Translations under genes and position numbers: made by a program
The notes under the pieces: model-generated
What the model was told of the DNA's origin: nothing
Database searches by the model: none
Seen by the model: only the letters and a program-made list of their open reading frames with translations
From: Bacteroidia bacterium
GTDB lineage: Bacteria; Bacteroidota; Bacteroidia; Flavobacteriales; NORP286
Direction of reading: 5' to 3'
Assembly: GCA_016763665.1 (NCBI GenBank)
Contig: JAESTI010000177.1
Location: 1 to 11,460 of the forward strand
Length of the DNA: 11,460 bases
Shown here: positions 1-5,526 of the stretch, one piece after another
How positions within the stretch are numbered: position 1 is the stretch's first letter
Layout: every line of letters starts with the position of its first letter

Positions 1-956
1 GCTCAGTTTATTTCATATTACAAGCCATAACAAAAAATAGTATCCCATACTTAGTGTTAGGAGGATTATTTATTTTTCTAAGCAGCTTTTGTAAGGGAAT
101 TCAAGGCCTTTTCCCAATCACTTCAGTTTTCATTTATTGGTTAATTACCAAGAACATTTCATTAAAGAAAATGCTCTCTTTTAGCATCATTCTAATCGCA
201 ATACCTACTGTTATTTATTTGCTATTATTCACGCATGATGCAGTGATCGCAAGCTACAGTGCTTACTTCCAGGACAGATTGGTTGGAACATTTCAAAAAG
301 AACATATAGCAACAACTACAAACAGGCTATACTTGCTCTATCGGTTATTATGCGAACTACTTCCAGCAATTGCTATTTGTATTCTTATCACCATTATCAA
401 TAATAGATGCAAAACGCCAAAACTTGCTAACCCTAATCTTAAAACCGCTATTTTTTTCATTCTATTGGGATTGTCAGGATCCGTTCCTTTAATTGTCACC
501 TTAGAACAAAGAGGGTTTTACCTTATTACTTCTATCCCTTATTTTGCGATAGGATTGGCAATTATATCCTCTTTTAAACTAGCGCCTTTATTAGAAAAAA
601 TAAGCGTACATACTCGTGGTTTCAAAGTTTTAAAAATCACTTCAATAATTCTATTAATATCAGCACTTTCCTTATCAGGCCTTATGTTGGGCAAAACCAA
701 AAGGCATCATGATATATTGCACGATGTTTATTTAATTGGAGAGAATATCCCAAACTTTAGCATTATTGATGTCCCTTATAAAATATGGAGAATTTGGGCA
801 CTGCAAGCTTATTTTGTGAGACACTTTAATATCGGATTAGATGCATCCAAGCAAAAACACAAGTATCTCATGCTTGAGAAAAAAACAAACGCACCAAAAA
901 ATCATATCGAAATTCCAATTAATCTTAGGAGATTCAAGCTTTATCAAAGAAATTAA
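1..956 (+). CDS. GT-C family glycosyltransferase (ArnT/PMT-like), C-terminal part, 5' truncated by the window edge
   Basis: The frame is open from position 3 to a TAA at 954-956 (317 codons). A GTG at 54 could be read as a start, but the upstream codons continue the same membrane protein, so the true start lies before the window. The fragment shows about six hydrophobic segments, near residues 18-37, 57-77, 115-133, 148-167, 171-190 and 209-229, then a soluble tail of about 85 residues. 'SSFCKGIQGLFP' resembles the lysine-glycine motif after a membrane helix in ArnT/PMT-type GT-C enzymes, and 'QRGFYLITSIPYFAIGLAI' resembles their late helix preceded by a charged loop. Such enzymes move a sugar from a polyprenyl-phosphate donor onto lipid A, protein or another envelope acceptor on the periplasmic side. 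The N-terminal catalytic Asp/Glu loop is outside the window, so substrate and activity cannot be judged. Family call is fairly sure; function is inferred. Confidence 0.72.
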   Translation, partial: SVYFILQAITKNSIPYLVLGGLFIFLSSFCKGIQGLFPITSVFIYWLITKNISLKKMLSFSIILIAIPTVIYLLLFTHDAVIASYSAYFQDRLVGTFQKEHIATTTNRLYLLYRLLCELLPAIAICILITIINNRCKTPKLANPNLKTAIFFILLGLSGSVPLIVTLEQRGFYLITSIPYFAIGLAIISSFKLAPLLEKISVHTRGFKVLKITSIILLISALSLSGLMLGKTKRHHDILHDVYLIGENIPNFSIIDVPYKIWRIWALQAYFVRHFNIGLDASKQKHKYLMLEKKTNAPKNHIEIPINLRRFKLYQRN

Positions 957-1045
957 TCTCTCTACTCTTTAAATTCTAAAACTTAATTTTATATATAAAT
1001 CAGTGTCCATGTGCTGACATAATAACATTATTGAGAGCTTTTTCT

Positions 1046-1075
1046 TTTGATTTATAATACCTCCCTCTATTTTCG
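1046..1075 (+). promoter_or_regulatory. candidate Bacteroidota-type promoter for the metalloprotease gene
   Basis: TTTG at 1046-1049 is followed after 18 bases by TATTTTCG at 1068-1075. The latter matches five of the six fixed positions of the Bacteroidota -7 element TAnnTTTG, and the spacing suits the -33 TTG element known in this phylum. Transcription would begin near 1080 and leave about 40 bases of leader before the ATG at 1119. This is a motif match only. Confidence 0.35.
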
Positions 1076-1118
1076 CTTCGGTTTGCCACCACATTTGATT
1101 ACCGTAAAACCTAAAATT

Positions 1119-1982
1119 ATGAAACAAAAGTTTTTATTAGTTCTGTGGGTGGCATTCTTATCCATCCAAATCATTAGTGCTCAAACATCAAGAAATTGCA
1201 GCACTATGGAAAATTTAGGCCGCCTGATTCAAAATGATCCACATTTACTGGATCGAATGAATAATATTGAACAGTTTACCGAACATTGGATCAATCGCAT
1301 CTCACAATCAAGAGCAGTTCCAACAATAATTACAATACCCGTAGTTGTTCATGTTGTACATAATAATGCTTCGGAGAATATTTCTGATGCTCAAATTCAA
1401 TCACAAATTGATGTATTGAATGAAGACTTAAGGAAATTAAATGCAGATGTTGTTAATGTGCCAGCTGAGTTTTCTTCTCTTGCAGCAGATATTCAAATTG
1501 AGTTTTGCCTTGCAAGTATAGATCCCTCTGGTGCCGCAACTTCAGGAATTACCAGAACATTCACCAATAACTTTTCATTCTCTACAAACGATGTAGTAAA
1601 ATTCAACAGTTTTGGAGGAAAAGATGCATGGCCTAGTAACAAATACTTTAATATATGGTCATGTGATCTAGGAAGTACTCTTGGATATGCCCAATTTCCG
1701 GGAGGGTCAGCTTCAACAGATGGTATTGTAGTTAACTATCGATATTTTGGAAGAGGGGGAACTGCTCAAGTACCATTTGACAAGGGCCGTACAGCAACGC
1801 ATGAAGTTGGTCACTGGCTTAGTTTACGACATATATGGGGAGATGCTTTTTGCGGAAACGATTTTATTGGTGATACCCCAACCCAATCAGGCCCATCCTT
1901 TGGCTGCCCTGGATATCCGCAATTTAGTTGTAGCTCAAGTGATATGTTCATGAATTATATGGATTATACGGATGATGCATGA
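1119..1982 (+). CDS. M43 (cytophagalysin/pappalysin-like) zinc metalloprotease, N-terminal part ending at a frameshift
   Basis: The ATG at 1119 is preferred over the in-frame TTG at 1047 because it starts directly on a signal peptide (residues 1 to about 22, MKQKFLLVLW then a hydrophobic core, ending ISAQ). The 287-residue product holds a propeptide-like region (about 23-70), then the M43 catalytic fold. The zinc motif HEVGHWLSLRH at 228-238 supplies H228, H232, H238 and the general base E229. Cysteines at 245, 263 and 271 fit the disulfide-rich segment of the family, and NYMDY with M281 is the metzincin Met-turn. The frame stops at TGA 1980-1982, immediately after YTDDA, where relatives continue into a cysteine and a short C-terminal helix. 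The usual metzincin glycine (HExxHxxGxxH) is serine here (residue 235). Known family members are secreted endopeptidases. Without the frame-shifted remainder this product lacks the end of the catalytic domain and the secretion tail, so it is probably non-functional unless the frames are joined. Confidence 0.85.
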   Translation: MKQKFLLVLWVAFLSIQIISAQTSRNCSTMENLGRLIQNDPHLLDRMNNIEQFTEHWINRISQSRAVPTIITIPVVVHVVHNNASENISDAQIQSQIDVLNEDLRKLNADVVNVPAEFSSLAADIQIEFCLASIDPSGAATSGITRTFTNNFSFSTNDVVKFNSFGGKDAWPSNKYFNIWSCDLGSTLGYAQFPGGSASTDGIVVNYRYFGRGGTAQVPFDKGRTATHEVGHWLSLRHIWGDAFCGNDFIGDTPTQSGPSFGCPGYPQFSCSSSDMFMNYMDYTDDA

Positions 1983-3988
1983 CCATGTTTAGTAACGGAC
2001 AAAAAAACAGAATGAGAGCCCTCTTTGAAGTAGGTGGATTTAGGGAAGGTCTTTTAACTTCAGACGGGTGCGGAGGAACTGTAACTCCTCCAACTTGCAA
2101 CATACCCGATGGGCTGACTACTTCAAGCATAACAGAAAACAGCAGTACCGTTAGTTGGACAACTACCAGTGCTTCTAGCTATGATGTTCAGTATAGACCC
2201 GTTGGCAATACAGTCTGGCTAAATACTTCTTCAACATCTACTTCTGCATCATTAAGTGCTTTGACCACTTCAACACAATATGAATTTCAGGTAAGAAGTG
2301 CCTGCTCAGCGACAGATGTAAGTGCTTATTCTGCTTCAACAACATTTACAACTTTAAGCCCCTCTACAGGTCCAACATATTGTTCATGTGAAGCAACTGA
2401 TGCAACAATTGAATGGATACAAAACGTTAGTATAAATACTATTAACAATACCAGTGGTTCGAACGGAGGATATGGGAACTTTACCGCACTTTCAACCGAT
2501 TTGCAAATTGGATCAAGTGTTTCAATATCCGTTACCCCTGGGTTTTCCTCAACTGAGGAAAGAGAAACATGGTTAGCCTGGATTGATTTTAATCAGGATG
2601 GGGCATTTGATGAAAGATCAGAGCTGGTTTTTGATGGGGAATCAAGAAGTTCATCAGCAATATCTGGTAGTTTCACTATTCCTTCTACAGCTACTTTAGG
2701 AGTCACAAGATTGCGAATCGCTATGTTATTTAATGACGATCCACTTCCATGTGGAATATTCTCATTTGGTGAAGTAGAGGATTATACAGTAAATTTAGTT
2801 TCAACAGCGTCTCCTCCAGCTACTTGTGATGTACCGAGTGGACTAAGTGCTTCCAATATTTCTGATACAAGCGCCACGTTAAATTGGACTTCTACAGGAG
2901 CATCGAATTATGAAATTAGACATCGGGAATCAGGCTTGGCGACATGGACTAATACAAATTCAAACACCATCTCAACTGATATTGACAAACTTAATCCATC
3001 TACCACTTACGAATATCAGGTAAAAAGTGTTTGTTCGGCAACAAGTTCAAGTGACTTTTCCACGATAGCTACTTTTACAACTATAACAAGTGTAGTTAAT
3101 CCACCCTCTACTTGTGACACCCCAACAAGTCTATCCACTTCAAATATCACAGATAATAGTGCGACTTTAAATTGGGTTACAACAAACGCGTCAAGTTACG
3201 ATGCAAGATATAGACCCTCCGGAGCAACAACATGGATTAATACGTCATCAACAACTATTTCCATTAACATAAATACCTTATCGTCATCAACTACTTATGA
3301 ATTTCAAGTACGGAGTGTTTGTTCCACTACCAGCACAAGCAATTTTAGTGCATCAAGTTCTTTCACAACATTGTCAACCAATCCTCTGCCAACGACATGC
3401 AATGCTCCAGGTGGACTGTTTGCTTCCCCTATAATGGATAATGGAGCTACACTAAATTGGTCATCTATTACTGGGGCGGTAAGCTACGATGTTGAATATA
3501 GAGAAGAGAAAGGAGCAAATTGGACTGTCGCTAGTTCTACTACCAATTCAATTACAATTACAGGACTTACTTCTAAAACTAAATATGAATGGCAGGTCAA
3601 AAGTGTTTGCTCAAGTACTTCCACCAGTAATTTCTCAGCAATGGAACAATTTGAAACATTGAAACAAGGTGAAGCTCCTCAGGCAAAAACCGGAAATAAT
3701 AGTGGATACATTAATTTAATAACAGATCAACTTACTGTAAATATGTATCCATCCCCTGTTAAGGAGGTATCTAATGTTACTCTATCGATTAATAATAAAA
3801 CAATTAAAAATCTTAATTTGAAACTCTTCAACTTACAAGGAGCATTGTTATTTGAGGATGATATCAATACTTCAGAAGATAGTTTTGACTACAAATTACC
3901 TGTTATTCAATTAGATGGAGGAATTTATTACCTAATGATAGGAAATAGAAACGCTATTGTAACTAAGAAACTGATAGTGCTCGATTGA
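1979..3988 (+). CDS. C-terminal part of the broken M43 metalloprotease: FN3-GEVED-FN3x3-T9SS sorting domain
   Basis: This frame of 669 codons begins with ATG 1979-1981, inside the ATGA overlap. Residues 1-20 complete the M43 catalytic domain (SNGQKNRMRALF). Next come FN3 domain 1 (about 40-127), a GEVED domain (about 133-274, with the acidic stretch WIDFNQDGAFDE at 201-212 and FGEVEDYTV at 263-271), FN3 domains 2-4 (about 283-369, 379-466, 474-562), and a type IX secretion C-terminal sorting domain (about 585-669, with VNMYPSPVK, LFNLQG and GGIYYLMI). T9SS tails direct a periplasmic protein across the outer membrane and are usually removed. FN3 and GEVED modules are commonly binding or spacer modules in exported enzymes. 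Made alone by re-initiation at the ATGA, this polypeptide would have no signal peptide and should stay in the cytoplasm. It is therefore better read as half of one gene. Confidence 0.82.
   Translation: MTMFSNGQKNRMRALFEVGGFREGLLTSDGCGGTVTPPTCNIPDGLTTSSITENSSTVSWTTTSASSYDVQYRPVGNTVWLNTSSTSTSASLSALTTSTQYEFQVRSACSATDVSAYSASTTFTTLSPSTGPTYCSCEATDATIEWIQNVSINTINNTSGSNGGYGNFTALSTDLQIGSSVSISVTPGFSSTEERETWLAWIDFNQDGAFDERSELVFDGESRSSSAISGSFTIPSTATLGVTRLRIAMLFNDDPLPCGIFSFGEVEDYTVNLVSTASPPATCDVPSGLSASNISDTSATLNWTSTGASNYEIRHRESGLATWTNTNSNTISTDIDKLNPSTTYEYQVKSVCSATSSSDFSTIATFTTITSVVNPPSTCDTPTSLSTSNITDNSATLNWVTTNASSYDARYRPSGATTWINTSSTTISININTLSSSTTYEFQVRSVCSTTSTSNFSASSSFTTLSTNPLPTTCNAPGGLFASPIMDNGATLNWSSITGAVSYDVEYREEKGANWTVASSTTNSITITGLTSKTKYEWQVKSVCSSTSTSNFSAMEQFETLKQGEAPQAKTGNNSGYINLITDQLTVNMYPSPVKEVSNVTLSINNKTIKNLNLKLFNLQGALLFEDDINTSEDSFDYKLPVIQLDGGIYYLMIGNRNAIVTKKLIVLD
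2096..3664 (+). repeat. four FN3 domain repeats interrupted by a GEVED domain
   Basis: Four homologous FN3 units of about 88 residues lie at roughly 2096-2359, 2825-3085, 3113-3376 and 3398-3664. Each opens with a cysteine in a C-x-x-P-x-x-L pattern, carries a 'SATLNW'-like strand, then 'YEFQVRS' or a close variant, and a second cysteine 69-70 residues after the first (C40/C109, C283/C352, C379/C448, C474/C544 in the downstream frame). This suggests one disulfide per domain. The GEVED domain (about 2375-2800) sits between units 1 and 2. The DNA copies have diverged, so this is an old duplication. Confidence 0.8.
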
Positions 3989-4026
3989 GATAGGTGCTAG
4001 TAATGATATTATAAAAGACCGATTTC

Positions 4027-4106
4027 TGTCATCCTGAACGTAGTGAAGGATCTTGTTACATAGTAGCAATCAAGGAACTAGATTCTTCACTACGTTCAGA
4101 ATGACA
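4027..4106. repeat. long imperfect palindrome between convergent genes; possible dispersed repeat and two-way terminator
   Basis: The left arm at 4027-4053 and the right arm at 4080-4106 are reverse complements at 25 of 27 positions, and both mismatches would be G-U pairs in one transcript direction. The loop is 26 bases. The core CATCCTGAACGTAGTGAAGG, and its right-arm form with TTCACTACGTTCAGAATGA, has the look of the 'TCATCCTGAACG' intergenic palindromes I know from many Bacteroidota genomes. It lies between the 3' ends of the metalloprotease gene (plus) and the Nudix gene (minus), where a hairpin could end transcription from both sides. T-rich tracts at 4111-4117 and 4134-4139 lie on the right flank. 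Copy number in the genome cannot be seen from here. Confidence 0.75.
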
Positions 4107-4137
4107 CGAATTTTTGACTTTTGAGATAGCCTCTTTT

Positions 4138-4746
4138 TTATTCTATAAATTTCGAAAGGATTTCTTTTAAAGACTTATAAGTTTCATCTAAAATATTTTC
4201 TACTTCTTCAGTACTCATCCATTTTACTTCTGTAATATCCTCTTCTACTTGAGGGGTCAACACCAGTTCATCATCACACCTCATCTCATACCAATAAGCG
4301 GTTTTAAAATATTTCTGTTTATTCATTTCATAAGTATGAAAAGTGGGAATTAATGCTTTAATAATTTCCAAAGAATCAATTCCACATTCCTCCTTTACCT
4401 CACGAATTGCGGCTTCCTCAATTGATTCTTCTTCCTCCACTTTGCCTTTTGGAAGATCCCACATTCCTCTCCTGAATATCATTAAAATTTCACCATTTGA
4501 GTTCTTGACAATCCCACCTGCTGCATCTATTAATTCAAACTGATTCTTTACTGAACCCAAAAGATCATCTTGCGATTCGCTCTTTAACACAGCTGAATCA
4601 ACCAGCCCTTTTTCCAATTCGGATACTACATTTTTTATGGTTTGAATATCAGGATTCTCGTAAATATGAATTGAAAGCTCATCGAGCTCAACATCACTAA
4701 AATCAACTAAAATAAGTGGATTATTGTTGATATAAATTTTATACAT
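4138..4746 (-). CDS. Nudix hydrolase (pyrE-adjacent Bacteroidota type)
   Basis: The product has 202 residues. The Nudix box is complete at residues 101-123, starting at G101 and containing E107, R115-E116, E119-E120 and G122, with WDLPKGKVE leading into it. It fits G-x5-E-x7-REU-x-EE-x-GU exactly, so the Mg2+-binding site should be intact. Residues 1 to about 70 form a separate N-terminal part before the Nudix fold starts at about 73 (DAAGGIVKN). Nudix enzymes cleave nucleoside diphosphates linked to another moiety; the substrate cannot be told from sequence. The start at 4746 (MYKIYINNN) is chosen over the ATG at 4872, because the longer form would run antisense through the first 119 bases of pyrE and the extra 42 residues resemble nothing known. 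Divergent pairing with pyrE is, to my knowledge, recurrent in Bacteroidota, which hints at a nucleotide-related housekeeping role. Confidence 0.9.
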   Translation of the reverse strand: MYKIYINNNPLILVDFSDVELDELSIHIYENPDIQTIKNVVSELEKGLVDSAVLKSESQDDLLGSVKNQFELIDAAGGIVKNSNGEILMIFRRGMWDLPKGKVEEEESIEEAAIREVKEECGIDSLEIIKALIPTFHTYEMNKQKYFKTAYWYEMRCDDELVLTPQVEEDITEVKWMSTEEVENILDETYKSLKEILSKFIE

Positions 4747-4749
4747 TTG
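4742..4749 (+). promoter_or_regulatory. candidate -7 element (TAnnTTTG) for pyrE, implying a leaderless transcript
   Basis: TACATTTG at 4742-4749 matches all fixed positions of the Bacteroidota -7 element. It ends four bases before the pyrE ATG at 4754, so transcription would start at or next to the start codon. It also overlaps the start codon of the divergent Nudix gene (4744-4746 on the minus strand). The usual -33 TTG is not at a good distance: the nearest, at 4724-4726, leaves only 15 bases. The call is therefore tentative. Confidence 0.3.
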
Positions 4750-4753
4750 CCTA

Positions 4754-5425
4754 ATGATTGAAGCGAAAGAGGATACAGCCCTAAAAATAGCAGAATATCT
4801 ATTACAAATCAAAGCTATCATCATTAGGCCGAATGAACCTTTTACATGGGCCTCAGGATGGAAATCACCCATTTATTGTGACAACAGAAAAGCACTTTCC
4901 CACCCTGCCATAAGAACCCATATACGCCAAAAACTTGGTGAAGCAATCACTTCAGAATTTGGAAATATTGATGCAATTGTGGGTATTGCCACAGCCGGGA
5001 TTCCCCAGGGAGTATTAGTAGCAGAAGAACTAGGTTTACCTTTCGCTTATGTTAGGCCAAAACCAAAAGAACATGGCCTTAAAAATCAAATTGAAGGTGA
5101 TATACAACCAGGTTCCTCTGTTGCAGTAATAGAAGATCTGGTTTCTACAGGAGGAAGTAGTTTGAAAGCTATTGCGGCATTGAAAGACAACAACTGCGAT
5201 GTAAAAGGACTAGTTACCATCTTCAGTTATAATTTCAAGATTGCCAAACAAAATTTCAAAGAAGCCAAAATCAGGTTCGTGTCATTATGCGATTACGATA
5301 CCTTGATCAAACAAGCAAAAAACAGTGGTTACATTGACAAAGCTGACATCAAGACCTTAAAAGCCTGGCGTGATGATCCCGAAAATTGGGGACAAAAAGT
5401 TGGTACTGCCAGTGTTTCTCGGTAA
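4754..5425 (+). CDS. pyrE: orotate phosphoribosyltransferase (PyrE)
   Basis: This enzyme joins orotate to PRPP to make orotidine 5'-phosphate, the fifth step of de novo pyrimidine synthesis, in the cytoplasm. The 223-residue product has the orotate-side segment FTWASGWKSPIYCDNR (30-45), the flexible catalytic loop with K103, K105 and H107 (RPKPKEHG), and the type I PRPP-binding motif VAVIEDLVSTGGS (123-135) with E127, D128 and the T132-S135 phosphate loop. All key residues are present, and the length is close to the roughly 210-residue bacterial norm with a slightly long C-terminus. The ATG at 4754 is the first start in frame and places the conserved AEYLLQIKAI helix at residues 13-22, as in relatives. 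No other pyr gene is in the window, so it stands alone here. Its upstream region is shared with the Nudix gene, and only 7 bases separate the two start codons. Confidence 0.97.
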   Translation: MIEAKEDTALKIAEYLLQIKAIIIRPNEPFTWASGWKSPIYCDNRKALSHPAIRTHIRQKLGEAITSEFGNIDAIVGIATAGIPQGVLVAEELGLPFAYVRPKPKEHGLKNQIEGDIQPGSSVAVIEDLVSTGGSSLKAIAALKDNNCDVKGLVTIFSYNFKIAKQNFKEAKIRFVSLCDYDTLIKQAKNSGYIDKADIKTLKAWRDDPENWGQKVGTASVSR

Positions 5426-5526
5426 TTCGCAAAAGCAATATTCTATTTTCTACTCACGTTTCTATTCAGTAAACTTCTAAAGAAACATTTTGTCTTTAAT
5501 TATTAATTTAGAGGCATATACAAATC

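Larger units (their letters stand above)
1119..3988 (+). pseudogene. frameshifted secreted M43 metalloprotease with FN3, GEVED and T9SS sorting domains (both halves)
   Basis: Two adjacent frames together encode one standard Bacteroidota secreted protease of about 955 residues: signal peptide, M43 catalytic domain, FN3, GEVED, three more FN3 and a T9SS tail. The upstream frame stops at TGA 1980-1982 right after the Met-turn. The downstream frame resumes with MFSNGQKNRMRALF, which by family knowledge is the C-terminal helix of the same M43 domain. The frames overlap as ATGA at 1979-1982. Relatives, as I recall them, read DDAC-x-x-MF here. Restoring four bases (reading GCA TGT ATG ACC ATG) would give DDACMTMF, so deletion of four bases between two ATG triplets is the simplest explanation. 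Restoring one base would give the shorter DDACTMF. The rest of both frames is intact, so the lesion is recent, reversible or a sequencing error. Confidence 0.72.

Noticed and set aside
957..1118. Possible small RNA or terminator between the glycosyltransferase and metalloprotease genes
   Set aside because: The stretch is AT-rich with only weak pairing; apart from the candidate promoter nothing stands out.
1971..1985. Programmed -1 ribosomal frameshift joining the two metalloprotease frames
   Set aside because: The geometry is -1, but there is no X-XXY-YYZ slippery heptamer near GATGATGCATGACC. The joined product (DDAMTMF) would also lose the conserved cysteine and be one residue short. A deletion explains the data better.
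1747..2130. Small open frames at 1747-1953 (plus) and 1948-2130 (minus)
   Set aside because: They lie inside the metalloprotease coding region in other frames and encode nothing recognisable; they are shadows.
4810..4837. Minus-strand TAGCTTTG at 4817-4810 as a promoter for the Nudix gene
   Set aside because: The -7-like box matches, but there is no TTG at a suitable distance upstream on that strand, and it lies within pyrE coding sequence. Chance is likely.
4747..4872. Longer start for the Nudix gene at 4872
   Set aside because: It would be antisense to the 5' end of pyrE, and the extra 42 residues look like a translated reverse strand; MYKIYINNN at 4746 is the better start.
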